A stretch of DNA of 64,000 nt, taken from Anadara kagoshimensis (taxonomy: Eukaryota; Mollusca; Bivalvia; Arcoida; Arcidae). Made by a program: the position numbers and the translations under genes. The stretch lies in NCBI GenBank assembly GCA_021292105.1, contig CM037869.1:29713536-29777535 (forward strand). Reading direction: 5' to 3'. The notes beneath the pieces are model-generated. The model was not told the origin of the DNA. It ran no database searches and worked only from the letters and a program-made list of their open reading frames with translations. This document shows positions 1 through 12,394 of this stretch, piece by piece (within the stretch, counting starts at the first letter, position 1; each line of letters opens with the position of its first letter).

Positions 1-919
1 TATTGATGTGTCATTCGACTCATTTTCAAAATGTAAATTTCGCGGTAACATCATTAGCATGGCTGACATGCATGGACTTCCAGAAGGATTTTTAGTACAA
101 AAAGTCTGTATGAAATATTTTAACAAGTGCCTGAAAAAAAGACATGCATTTATAAATTCTGAAGAGCTGTGTGCGTTTCCACGGTGTTGGATTTCTTTAA
201 AATTGCTACTAACTTGAATGGTACCAATCACCTGCTAATATTACAAGTCATGTTTTTTTTCTTTGAAGTTAGCGACTTTTCCCCTTTGCCCTTTGACCTT
301 ATCGATTTGTCGCTTACAACAACGAAGTGTGAAGTCGTCTATAGAACTTGCTGGGTACACATCGGTATTTGTCTAAGAAACGGATACTAGTCGTGTGTCA
401 TTGGGAAAACTTTAAATAAATACAATCCAATACAAAAAATAATAAAAGTCCTTAAATAATAACAAGAATATAATGTTGTTTTGATGGCATTACATAAAAA
501 ACGATGGAAACTGTACATACCGCCACCGTACACTCAAAGTATTCAGTATGTCGATCACATGTCTTCTTCTACGTCCGTAACATATTTATAAATAAACAAA
601 ATAAGGGTCAAATATTAGACCGCTGTTTGAAAATATTTTGTGTTCACTAATCACGACAATAAAATACCATTAAAACTGTCACATTAAGTCAAAAGTCACC
701 ATCATAAGAGTAATTTAAACGGTAGGGGAAAAAAAAAAAAAACACACACATGAATATATGCTAATGGTGTTGCGGTCAAGGTGGTCATGGCTTTAACCTT
801 AAAACTTAAAGCATTTCACGCTGTGGGTTCGATTATCAAAACAAGTGCTTTAAAATAAACGTATCATTGTCGTATATCTCTAGTGTATGATGAACCGAGA
901 GACACCATGTTAACAAGTG
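1..919. other. No gene recognised
   Basis: AT-rich sequence with short unsupported open frames only. A short A-run and (CA) tract sits near 728-750. No domain, RNA gene or clear repeat seen. Confidence 0.6.
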
Positions 920-1800
920 CAGTAGAACTTCGATAACTCGAACTTCGATATCTAGAATGCCATAGATAACTCGAAGTCATTATTTTGTCCCGACCGGTTT
1001 TCTATATAAATGCAACTTCGATAACTCAAACTCTTATAATTCGAATACCCCCGATAACTCCAAGTAATGTTAGGGTGCCAAATTAAAAATTGTATAACAA
1101 ACACCTTCTAAAACTCGAAATATTTAAGAATGAGTGATCAATAAAACGACCAGTGAAATCGCAGAAATTAATCGGCTATGGGCTTCTGTATAATCCGATT
1201 AATGAGAGGAGTAGTGGTACAGATCAAAGGTTCTGCTACTGTATTAATTAGTATCAATTAAAGGATTAGTACTCTGAGCCGTAAGGGGCGATGAAGTGTA
1301 ACCGTGTACCCCCTTAGTAGAAGCCAAGTTTTTTGTCGCTGGCAATAACAGCAAAATTTCATGTGATTTATCCAAGCTTGATTTTAATAACCGAGACGTG
1401 GTACATGTTACAATTTCTATAAAATGTGCCTTTTGTCCTGCATGTGTATTATAATCATAATAATTATGATTATTACATACAATTTACATGAATATTTGTA
1501 TCTGATTCAGTTCTTTGAATGTATTATGATCATGTTTTGGTAATACACATTTTGTGTCGCCAGGAGTCCTTATAAAACATCATTTTTAAATTGATAATAT
1601 TTCGTTCATTATTACATGTATTTATGTAATACATATGACACTAGTGTATCGGTAAACAGTTTAATACCATGCAACATTTCTGGCATGAAAATGAAAGTCT
1701 ACATTGAGACGTCATTCTTCAACTTCGAAAACTCGAACACCCCGATAACTCGAAGTCATCATCGAAGTCCCATGCACTTCGAGTTATCGAAGTTCTACTG
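920..1800. mobile_element. Non-autonomous DNA element with 21-bp perfect terminal inverted repeats
   Basis: It starts CAGTAGAACTTCGATAACTC at 920 and ends with the exact reverse complement at 1800. Further 'ACTCGAA/TTCGATAACTC' repeats are stacked inside both ends. At 881 bp it has no transposase frame. The CAGT-x-x-AAC-type terminus resembles pogo/Tigger-like elements; this class call is inference. Confidence 0.7.
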
Positions 1801-1935
1801 TGTTCACGGTAACAAATAACAAGAATTATGTAAATGTAGTTCATGTATAAAAGTGCAGTATAGGCCTGTCTAACACTGAGATAACGAAAAAGGTGGACAA
1901 GAGATAGATAATAGCCGTGTCGAAAAGCTGACGAG

Positions 1936-2281
1936 TTGAGTCATGGTGTTTAACGTCCCAGTCAAGAATATTTCACTTAAAATATCGAAACGTCGCCAGC
2001 TGTAGACGAAGGTGAAGATATTTTGCCTGTGTGTTGCGCTGATGGCATTATACAGCAGGATTCTTTAGTGTGCCAAGCCCACCGTGACACGAGACCTCGT
2101 TTATTTTAAGTTCCCATCCGAAAGAACCGGCAGAGTGACTTTCATTTCGTAATGCTGAGTGTTTGGCGAAAAAACAGTCACTATCCACTTTCAAATCCTG
2201 TGTCAAACCCGGCTTGGGAACAAACCAACGACCCCCAGTTACGGAGCGAGCACTCTACCAACTGATCTACGACAGTGGTTG
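1936..2281 (-). mobile_element. tRNA-derived SINE
   Basis: Minus-strand copy. The tRNA-like head lies near 2225-2281 and the conserved body carries the CCAAGCACTC-type and GGATGGGAACTTAAAATAAA blocks. The tail ends at 1936 with reversed TTAAACACCAT. It is the same family as the copies at 35248, 47507 and 60071. Confidence 0.8.
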
Positions 2282-3164
2282 CGAAAAGCTGTCGAGATGT
2301 ACATAGCTATCGAGTGTATCAAGACAACTCGTACCATATGTTTCCACATCATGACAACCCCCACCCAACCTTAGACAACTCACACCCAAGAAGCAAGGAA
2401 ATTAACACATTTTTTAAATCTTAAACTTAGATATTTTGATACCTTTTAATCAATTTTATGTAATTAGTTCAAATTAATTAGGTATTGATAAACTTGTTTT
2501 TCTAAATAAATCTTATAAACTCTAATTGATAGGAAGACAATAACAAAAACGGATGTAAGTTTTCTTAAATTGTTTTCTTGTCTCGGCTTGGGCACACGTG
2601 TCGTGGGTTCTTTGTCACATTATGGGTTCGAGTTGTCCTGCATGCGAGTTGTCTTGGGTACAAGTTGTCCAGCATTCGCTAACGAGGGATCGATTTGAAC
2701 GGTCGATTCGGCACAAATTCGTTAGCTTACGGTTACACTTTCGACAGGCATGTACTGTAAGTTTTACAAATCAACGCGTGTTACATATACACACATTTCA
2801 ACGCCTTGTTGTGCATATTTTGTATTAAAAGATTTAAAATACAATCACAGTCTTATTAGTAATTAATTAAGACGAAGTTTAATTTCAACAGTTTCTAATA
2901 CAATGGTAAAACGTAACTCTAGAAGACTACGGATACAAACATATCGGGAGAATTACAGTCATTTTGACAGTATCACTTTTCGATCGAAAACTGCTTAGAC
3001 ACTCTATAGTTAATCTTGAACATAAACGATTTCAACTTTTAACGTTTCAACATAAAATATTTAATTTTTGTATTTATTTAATTCAGTTTTACTATAGATT
3101 GATCTGTATAGAAAGCATGAAATTAAGTCGCAGAAGGTTTCATGTTGATAATAAATAATTCCCT
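2282..3164. other. No gene recognised
   Basis: AT-rich sequence. Open frames are short and match no family I know. Confidence 0.55.
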
Positions 3165-3350
3165 GATGTGTCACGATTTTTTTTATTCATAAACCATATG
3201 AAGTACGAACCCGATATGGGGATTTTTTCGATACACAAACCATCTAAAGCACGAACCCGGTGTGACGATTTTTTATACATAAACCATCTGAAGTACGAAC
3301 CCAGTGTGACGATTTTTTGATACATAAACCATCTGAAGTACGAACCTCGT
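3165..3350. repeat. Tandem repeat, about 45-bp unit, four copies
   Basis: CATAAACCATCTGAAGTACG-like units begin at 3188, 3234, 3278 and 3323, each followed by a GATTTTTT run. The minus-strand open frame across it (FRWFMYKK repeats) is a by-product of the repeat. Confidence 0.85.
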
Positions 3351-5073
3351 CTGATAGAAACTTTATTAAGTACATGCGGAAGATCAGTTACTTTCTCCGA
3401 AATTTGAAAGTTCAATCAAACTACTGGTTCGCAAAGTTTTACACTATCGACTTATGTTACTAAAAGATACAGAAAAAGTAATTCATATGGTCTACAGAAT
3501 TTAGAAAATTAAGTTCTAATTTCAAATTATGTAGGAGTGTATGTATGCCCCCAGATTCACCAAGCAAATTATTGTTTTAGTATTGGACCTTCCATATACC
3601 AAATTATATAAATACTTAGTAGAAGAGGCCCTATACTGAAACAAATGTCTGTATATTAGCTATCCATTAGAGGCGCATTAATGTGTAATGAAATAACTTT
3701 GCATTTGTAAAAAGCCAGATGAACAAAATACAATATATCTTTATACAAACGCATGATATAGTTGATTTCAGATTATCCATGTGATCTTTGACCCCTACTC
3801 ACGTGTCCCTCATGCTATTTTCAGAAACAACAATTACTATTTTATCTGCCTTACCTCTAAAATATGATACCGTACGATTGATACAGGTATAACAATGTAA
3901 TTAATTGATTATTAAAATTGTCCATTGATTATTCAAATTGCCCACCCGATTTCCCATTCAAGATCAGCAGTTTCTCAACAACAGAGACTGGTTGCCATGC
4001 GAACCGTGTTATTATGAAAAAATCATAAATTCTTTAATACTCATTCTTGTTGATTATCTACAAGTGATCTAGCCTTGTCTTTACTCTTTGATGTAACAAA
4101 TGACAAATAAGTAGCAAGACAGAGTGATTTTCTCTTAAAGTCTTGATTAAGTTTGAATTTTGACCCAATGTCACGTGACCTTTATGTTATTTTAAGAAAG
4201 ACTAATTTCTCCTGCGTGAAATTTCTCCTGAAACTCAACCTTCGGTGTCTACATAAGATTATCACAATTAATGTTGATTTTAGTTAACAGGTAACTTTAC
4301 GTTGATTATTACACCTTTTAAGCATGAATTTTGGTAAAAAGTACACGTGACCTTTGACCTTCTAGTTGCTATGGGCAATGTCTCATTTTCAAATTTTCAT
4401 AAGTATTATTTTAAGGACTAAATATTCTTTAGAATCAAGAGTCACTTCACCCTATTTGTACAAAGGGTTGACAGAATTGAGATATTTGTTACGGAAAACG
4501 ATAATTTTCGGCTAAAAATCGTGATACATATTGACCTTTGACCCCAGGTCACATGACCTTTTTCCTATTTTTAGAATCGGCAATCATTTTAAAATCTTGC
4601 CCAACATATATGCTCTACAATGGTACCACACACCAAACCACTGTCCCTTTCAATCATCTTGTAATTTACATTTATTAAACCGCACCTGAAATCCCATGAA
4701 AACCTGGCATTTTATCCAGAACAAGAAAGGGTTAATAAATATTCAAGTACACATATATTTTGAAGACACTCAGAAAATTGACTTAAATAATAATGTACAG
4801 TATTTGGTCTGATTTCGTTAATAATACAAACGATTATGTGTACAAATAAGCCAACAATCTGATGGCAATGTTTACAATGAGTGTATTTTGATATAAGAGA
4901 TTGTTGTAACAAATGAGACTTCATTAATAGTACACGGTAAAATCTTGAAGTAAGTGAATAATACGGTTGCGCTCTGTTATTGCCTTATCCATCAGGGATG
5001 TGAGACTCATCAGTGTTTATAAACACTTTATCAGATTTTGAACGGCCCACCATTTACGACATATAAAACTTAC
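3351..5073. other. No gene recognised; diverged dispersed repeats
   Basis: This lies downstream of the 5-7 kb gene and may be its intron. Segments near 3781, 4160, 4340 and 4530 share a GTCACGTGACCTTTGACC-like core followed by CTATTTT and AGAA, so it looks like an old dispersed repeat. No exon with fitting splice sites was recognised. Confidence 0.5.
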
Positions 5074-5264
5074 CATATGGGACGACTTGCGTCATTTCAG
5101 TGGAGCTTTCATTGTCGCTATCGTCAGAGTCACTTAAGCTTGACTGTGTACTAACAGGAATCATATGTCCCTGTTCAGACGTCTCCGGTATAGGTAGTAT
5201 GTCATTTGCTTGAAGAACTTCTATGGTGTTTGAAATGGTGGTCTGATCAATTTCTTCTTGTGTT
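5074..5264 (-). other. Exon 3 of unrecognised gene
   Basis: Acceptor TTTCATTAG and donor GTAAGTTTTA bracket 191 nt. It reads TQEEIDQTTISNTIEVLQAN and onward, with an acidic serine stretch typical of casein-kinase-2-type sites, ending VVPY-G in phase 1. The strong donor shows the gene continues below 5074. Confidence 0.72.
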
Positions 5265-6807
5265 CTAATGAAACATTAAAAAGTATATTTAAGATGTATT
5301 TGAAAACGAAAATGAGGTATGGTAATTAGCACTTTCACTACATCATGCAATTATGTCCCAATTATGAAAGACAGTTAAAAAATAACAGAAATGATACCAT
5401 TTTACAGTCCGGCAAAACCTTTTGTGTAAATAAACGTCTTCATAACGCTAGTTTGTTGTGACTGTTATTTTACTACCCAAAGTAGTTTCCCTTGCTATTG
5501 AGATTTTCACGTACAACATTTACATGTCAGGATAATATGTGCCCGGGCTGTTGAATATGATTTAATTCAGACTGTAAAACTGTAACTTGAGGTTAATCAC
5601 TTCCCTTATATGCATGCAAAAGAAACAAGTACATCAAATTTAAAGTTTCACTTGTAGTACTGAAGAATTCAGGGAGAATAAACGGGGAACCGAGATATGA
5701 ATGGTGGATATATGGGTAGAATGACCCAAAATAAAAACTAAATACCTGTTTAGATCCTGTGTTGTAGTTGATGACACTCTCTCCACTGTGGTGTAAGTGG
5801 TGTCCTCGTGATCGGTACTAGACCTCACAACACTGGCACTTTGTATTAACTCTGTTGTATGTTCTAGTGATCCCTGAGAAGTAACAACCTGTTGACTTTC
5901 ATGGACGAATGCCATATTTTGTTCTGTATGTGTTGATAACACATGAGTTGTTTCTCTTTGTGATATATCAGCTGTGTTCGTTTCTGTATATTCGTCAAGT
6001 TCATCTACAAATATTTTTAAGATTTTGCAAAATCAAAAACTTATGTCTATAAGTTGATTTTCCAGCAAGCTAAACAGGAATTTTTGTCCTTCCGGAACAC
6101 CCTGTCTCAATTCCATCGTGGAAGTTCATGTGTTTAACGTGAAATCCTTGCGTTGATTGATGCATGTTTTTATGCTTTAGTGTTTTATTTCCAACATATG
6201 AAATCGAAAACAAAAATCAAGCCATGTCTAAATCACAATCCAAAGTTATACACGTGAACTTTCATCACAGCAGTGAGGTCCGGTTTTTCGTTTTTAATTG
6301 GTAAAATTTTAGTCTTATAACTTACATTTGTAATACAATTTAATGTTTTTAGAACTCAAATAAAAAAATAAACATACCAATCCATGTTCAAATCCTAATC
6401 CCGGAGCTAAGTAAAAATTTGAAACTGGTAAATTAAATGAAACACTTGGACTCCCCTGTTGGAATGAGGACGGGTGTTTCAATAGGGTAAGCATACGTAT
6501 TTTAAGGCAAGCGCTACAACGCCTATAGACCGACAACGATCAACCGATTGCTTATGGGTGCAATTAATCAACTGATTTTCATGATCGCATTTTACTTACG
6601 ACTAGAGATAATTTCACTTAGACTGTCAGTTCTAAGGCAGTGGAAAACACCAACTGCTATCTTGCTGGCACGCAGACTGACAACCATTTTGTTCAAACTA
6701 ATACAATGGACTGTTCAAGTGCGATTAGAACCTAGGATATGAAGAAATTGTTATGTGGAAGTACACGCTTTAGACCGCTCAGCTCCCTGGCCTCCTGATA
6801 TCTTGTC

Positions 6808-6856
<49 letters not shown>

Positions 6857-7007
6857 CTTGTCTTGAAGGAGGAACTTTCTCATGTTTCGCTGGATAATCT
6901 CCACAATAAGCACATGTATTGGATAACTCCTGTCGTTCAAACTGGCTACAGTCACAACCGTCTACATGACAACGACCTCTTCTAACACCTCTACTGTCAA
7001 CATCCAT
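5074..7007 (-). CDS. Unrecognised gene, first three coding exons: Cys/His cluster plus Ser/Thr-rich tail (3' part outside or not found)
   Basis: Exons 7007-6857, 6004-5746 and 5264-5074 join with matching phases (1, 2, then 1 out) to give 200 open residues. The introns are 852 and 481 bp, all GT-AG, and exon 3 ends in a strong GTAAGT. The first Met (MDVDSRGVRRGRC) has an in-frame TGA upstream. Residues 12-40 hold a cluster spaced C-x4-C-x-C-x11-C-x2-C-x6-H, which looks like a small zinc-binding module. The rest is rich in Thr, Ser, Gln and Glu, with an acidic SLSDSDDSDNESS run near residue 180 and no hydrophobic segment, so it is probably disordered. I do not recognise the family. Further exons toward lower coordinates were not identified. 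Confidence 0.72.
5746..6004 (-). other. Exon 2 of unrecognised gene
   Basis: Acceptor ATATTTGTAG and donor GTATTT bracket 259 nt, open in the frame that joins both neighbours. It is Thr/Ser/Glu/Gln rich (DELDEYTETNTADISQRETT and so on). There is no known domain. Confidence 0.7.
6811..6853. repeat. (GA)n microsatellite next to a splice donor
   Basis: About 21 uninterrupted GA units on the plus strand. On the minus strand the TC tract starts right after the GTAC of the exon 1 donor of the unrecognised gene. Confidence 0.95.
6857..7007 (-). other. Exon 1 of unrecognised gene (Cys/His cluster)
   Basis: It codes for the C-x4-C-x-C-x11-C-x2-C-x6-H cluster (CHVDGCDCSQFE, then CAYCGDYPAKH) and ends CAA-G before the donor GTACTC. 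That donor runs straight into the TC microsatellite (GA on the plus strand). An extra 5' non-coding exon cannot be excluded. Confidence 0.72.
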
Positions 7008-7449
7008 GACAGTAGGGTTCAAATGTTCACCATACCAGGTAATATATGTCCATCACTAAAGATGTCTATCATAGCAGGCAATAAATGCTGAACTTGTTAT
7101 AATCACTTGTAATCTACATTTTCTACAAGAAAAGAAATGAAAAAACATGCAATTTGAAACAGCTAACGATACAAACAACACAACACAGGGAACAGAGAAT
7201 AACGGCACGAATGGATAGAAACACGCTTCAATCACATATTATACCAGTGTTCATTTTACAGCATTAGATGGTCATTTTGGAATACAATTCCTCATCAGTA
7301 GTGCTTAGAACAAACTTGTGGAACGAAATTTTTCAAAGGGTTGAAATCATAAAATATTCAATGGTCCAAAATATATTTAACCAAATTTAGTTGCAAACAT
7401 ACTGTCTATGAGAACTCTTACGCTTTACTAAGCACTGGTTATATACATA

Positions 7450-7629
7450 CACTCAAACCTGCCTTAAAGGTCATCTCTATATAATACCACCTGCTTATAA
7501 AGACCAGTATAATTGTATCCCAATTCTTCTTTATTTAGACTATTTTAATATGTATATAAAAACCACTTGCCCATTAAGGCCACTTTTACTGGGTATTTTT
7601 TGAGAGGTATTTATAGACAGGCTTGACTG
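7450..7629. mobile_element. Pogo-like MITE, CAGTCAAACCTG family (diverged)
   Basis: Both ends carry the family terminus ACTCAAACCTGCCTTAAAGG and its complement ending GACAGGCTTGACTG. The interior has the family GGCCACCTGCTTATAAAGGC motifs. About 180 bp, no coding capacity. Confidence 0.8.
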
Positions 7630-8331
7630 AAATTACTTAACTCTCACCTCTAAACAACGCTATGTTTAATGACAATACGATATCCAGTGATGTGGTGATA
7701 GCACTACTAGACGCCCCCCATCAATCCATCTTGTCATAATTATTTGAGTTAAACGCTCAATATATTATGTGACTATTATATCATAAATAAAACCAACACT
7801 TGAAAAGTGTCCAAATTTGAGGTTACCCTTATTCACCAAACTATTGCCCACCTTATTTATAAAGTTTTTATTTATAAAAAAAACTACCATTTTAAAAGGC
7901 GGATAATCATGCTGAAATATTTTCATAATAACAATTTTCCTGTTTTTAATAATAATTGTTTCCACGCTTTCCTTAGGACTGGTTAGCCATTGAAAGCCGA
8001 ATGTGCAGTTATTTTCCCTTAACAGGTAATGTACGTTCATTCGCCAAAGTTTATATCATTCATACATTCTAGATTGCACCGAATGGTAAAGGTGTTTAAA
8101 TTTTAAAACCTAAGACGTCTCACCACTGCGAATTCGATCCAGCTAAACAGCACATGAGAAAGGATTTTTTTGGCGGTAGACCTTAAATAGTTAGCTAAGT
8201 ACCAGCATAATGTACTGAGAGGTGTGTAATATATTCTGTGCAATTGTTGGCGAGTGTTCTAGCTGTTTTAAGGTTGCCACAGGCACAAATGTTCATATCA
8301 ATTTATATAACATCTCTAATAAGGGAAAGGA
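7630..8331. other. No gene recognised; one tRNA-like segment
   Basis: Near 8075-8140 a 'CCGAATGGTAAAGGTGTTTA' A-box-like and 'GCGAATTCGATCC' B-box-like pair suggests a decayed SINE head. The rest is featureless AT-rich sequence. Confidence 0.45.
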
Positions 8332-11265
8332 AAACAACATGCTTGCCAATGAATATCTAAGGAACAACAACATACTTGCCAATGAATGTCTAAGGAACAA
8401 CAACATACTTGTAAATGAATATCTAAGGAACAACAACATACTTGCCAATGAATATCTAAGGAACAACAACATACTTGTAAATGAATATCTAAGGAACAAC
8501 AACATACTTGCCAATGAATATCTAAGGAACAACAACATGTTTGCCAATGAATATCTAAGGAACAACAACATACTTGACAATGAATATCTAAGGAACAACA
8601 ACATACTTGCCAATGAATATCTAAGGAACAACAACATACTTGCCAATGAATATCTAAAGAACAACAACATACTTGCTAATGGATATCTAAGGAACAGCAA
8701 CATACTTGCCAATGAATATCTAAGAGACAACAGCATACTTGCCAATGAATATCTAAGGAACAACAACATACTTGCCAATGAATATCTTAGGAACAACAAC
8801 ATACTTGCCAATGAATATCTAAGGAACAACATATTTGCCAATAAATATCTAAGGAATAACAACATACTTGCCAATGAATATCTAAGGAACAACAACATAC
8901 TTGCCAATGAATATCTAAGGAACAACAACATACTTGCCAATGAATATCTAAGGGAAAACAACATACTTGCCAATGAATATCTAAGGAACAACAACATACT
9001 TGCCAATGAATATCTAAGGAACAACAACCTACTTGCCAATGAATATCTAAGGAACAGCAACATACTTGCCAATGAATATCTAAAGAACAACAACATATTT
9101 GCCAATGAATATCTAAGGAACAACAACATACTTGCCAATGAATATCTAAGAAACAACAACATACTTGCAAATGAATATCTAAGGAACATCAACATACTTG
9201 CCAATGAATATCTAAGGAACAACAACATACTTGCCAATGAATATCTAAGGAACAACAACATACTTGCCAATGAATATCTAAGGAACAACAACATACTTGC
9301 CAATGAATATCTAAAGAACAACATATTTGCCAATGAATATCTAAGGGACATCAACATACTTGCAAATGAATATCTAATGAACAACAACATACTTGCAAAT
9401 GAATATCTAAAGAACAACAACATATTTGCAAATGAATATCTAAGGACAACAACATACTTGCCAATGAATATCTAAGGAACAACAACATACTTGCCAATGA
9501 ATATCTAAGGAACAACAACATACTTGCAAATGAATATCTAAGGAACAGCAACATACTTGCCAATGAATATCTAAGGAACAACAACATACTTGCCAATGAA
9601 TATCTAAGGAATAACAACATACTTGCCAATGAATATCTAAGGAATAACAACATACTTGCCAATGAATATCTAAGGAATAACATATTTGCCAATTAATATC
9701 TAAGGAACAACAACATACTTGCCAAAGAATATCTAAAGAACAAGAACATACTTGCAAATGAATATCTAAGAAACAACAACATATTTGCCAATGAATATCT
9801 AAGGAATAACAACATACTTGACAATTAATATCTAAGGAACAACAATATTCTTGCCAATGAATATCTAAGGAACAACAACATATTTGCCAATGAATATCTA
9901 AGGAACAACAACATATTTGCCAATGAATATCTAAGGAACAACAACATACTTGCCAATGAATATCTAAGGAACAGCAACATACTTGCCAATGAATATCTAA
10001 GGAACAACAACATACTTGCCAATGAATATCTAAAGAACAACAACATATTTGCCAATGAATATCTAAGGGACATCAACATACTTGCAAATGAATATCTAAG
10101 GAACAACAACATACTTGCAAATGAATATCTAAAGAACAACAACATATTTGCAAATGAATATCTAAGGACAACAACATACTTGCCAATGAATATCTAAGGA
10201 ACAACAACATACTTGCCAATGAATATCTAAGGAACAACAACATACTTGCCAATGAATATCTAAGGAACAACAACATACTTGCCAATGAATATCTAAGGAA
10301 CAACAACATACTTGACAATTAATATCTAAGGAACAACAACATACTTGCAAATGAATATCTAAGGACAACAACATACTTGCCAATGAATATCTAAGGAACA
10401 ACAACATACTTGCCAATGAATATCTAAGGAACAACAACATACTTGCCAATGAATATCTAAGGAACAACAACATACTTGACAATTAATATCTAAGGAACAA
10501 CAACATACTTGCAAATGAATATCTAAGGACAACAACATACTTGCCAATGAATATCTAAGGAACAACAACATACTTGCCAATGAATATCTAAGGAACAACA
10601 ACATACTTGCCAATGAATATCTAAGGAACAACAACATACTTGCCAATGAATATCTAAGGAACAACAACATACTTGCAAATGAATATCTAAGGAACAGCAA
10701 CATACTTGCCAATGAATATCTAAGGAACAACAACATACTTGCCAATGAATATCTAAGGAATAACAACATACTTGCCAATGAATATCTAAGGAATAACAAC
10801 ATACTTGCCAATGAATATCTAAGGAATAACATATTTGCCAATTAATATCTAAGGAACAACAACATACTTGCCAAAGAATATCTAAGGAACAAGAACATAT
10901 TTGCAAATGAATATCTAAGAAACAACAACATATTTGCCAATGAATATCTAAGGAATAACAACATACTTGACAATTAATATCTAAGGAACAACAATATTCT
11001 TGCCAATGAATATCTAAGGAACAACAACATATTTGCCAATGAATATCTAAGGAACAACAACATACTTGCCAATGAATATCTAAGTGACAACTATATATTT
11101 GCAAATTAATATCTAAGGAACAACAACATACTCATGATACTTGCCAATGAATATCTAAGGAACAACAACATACTCATGATATTTGCAAATGAATATCTAA
11201 GGAACAACAACATGCTTGCCAATGAATATTCAAGGAACAACATACTTGCGAATGAATGTCTATAC
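8332..11265. repeat. 33-bp minisatellite, about 89 copies
   Basis: The unit reads AACAACAACATACTTGCCAA then TGAATATCTAAGG. Variants include one-base losses (AGGACAACAACAT), three-base losses (AACAACATATTTG) and T/C or G/A changes. Because 33 is a multiple of three and the unit lacks stops in several frames, very long open frames arise on both strands: a plus-strand frame 8222-9475 of 417 residues repeating NNNILANEYLR, and minus-strand frames repeating LLFLRYSLASM and CSLDIHWQVCC. I do not regard these as genes: the frame shifts randomly, and there is no splice or start context. Confidence 0.95.
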
Positions 11266-12394
11266 GCCAATATCGCACTATGGCTCAAGTAAAAGAATTG
11301 TGTTTTACTGTGAAATCCATAATTTTACGTATATAAAGACGAACGTTTCCCGGTGGAGGAAACCGGATAACCGTAAAAAACCCACTGACCTTTCGCAAAC
11401 ATTCTCAAACTAGGCTATATTAGACCTAAGAAGCGAGTATCCTGTGGTCCTTAAGCGTCCGCATTAGACCTTTCAGTCACCGAGGCCTCATATTAATAAA
11501 TGATTAGTCAGGCAAGCTTTTTGGAAAGCTAGTACATAACAGTAAAAATAACATATTAATCTAGGCTACTTTTAATTGATCATGTCGTACTAAACAATAA
11601 GAACGAGTACTAATGTAATGATGGATGCATCATTACAAATAAGGCGCCCAAACGAATAAAAGCCAAACCCTGTATTCGGAACTCATGTTAGGATGACTTT
11701 TGTTGCTTTTTCTTTGACCATGACAACGACCGCCAATTTGAAAATTTTAAACCTTTAAATAAGATCTACATACAATAGAAAAACTGCATAGAAACCCAAT
11801 GAATTTTTGCCGTTGTTAAAAATGATGTCTTAAAATAATTTACAAAATGTATCACTTATTCATTTACATGGTATTACATTATTGTAAACATGCATTTTGT
11901 TAACCCTTTTTAATCAAATACCAGGTTTCCAAACTACATATTCTAATTCCTGCATGCATTATTAGAATTTTAAAACTTGTATTACTTTTACAGTAATTTT
12001 ATATATGCATATTCATTGGTCAATTACAAATATTCAAATGTGGTTAATTCTATGAAGGTGGAGCAAATTACTTGAGTGATAGATGATAGCCTGAAATTCA
12101 AACATTAGGCAAAGTTGATAGACATCACCTATACCCAATATCACGTCCCATTGTTTTGATGAGCTAATGATGTTTTGATGTTAAATTAATCCAAGCATGT
12201 AATGTCATATTGATAACTAAATGCAGTTACTCTATCGAATTGAATGATAAATCATGCCCCATTAATGTTGCTTATAAAAAAGATTTAGCTTGAGAACTTT
12301 TGAACATGGATCAGTGATTACTTAAGTATCCGGGACAATGAAAATTCATGCTTATTGTTTTAATTCTTAAACAAAATGATAGCAACCATCCCAT
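11266..12394. other. No gene recognised
   Basis: AT-rich sequence between two tandem arrays; no coding frame, RNA gene or repeat boundary that I can support. Confidence 0.55.

Noticed and set aside
3140-3415. 91-residue minus-strand frame with YFRWFMYKK repeats
   Set aside because: Generated by a 45-bp tandem repeat; no gene structure.
6732-7022. Continuous 96-residue minus-strand frame through the TC repeat (Leu-Ser run)
   Set aside because: The splice donor at 6856 and the in-frame join to the next exon fit better. The Leu-Ser run is the translated microsatellite.
8222-9475. 417-residue open frame of NNNILANEYLR repeats as a protein-coding gene
   Set aside because: It is a product of a 33-bp satellite that is open in other frames too, and frame-breaking indels continue through the array.
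8293-11104. Minus-strand Leu-rich and Cys-rich repeat open frames
   Set aside because: Same satellite read on the other strand in two frames. There is no splice or start context, and the frames end at random indels.
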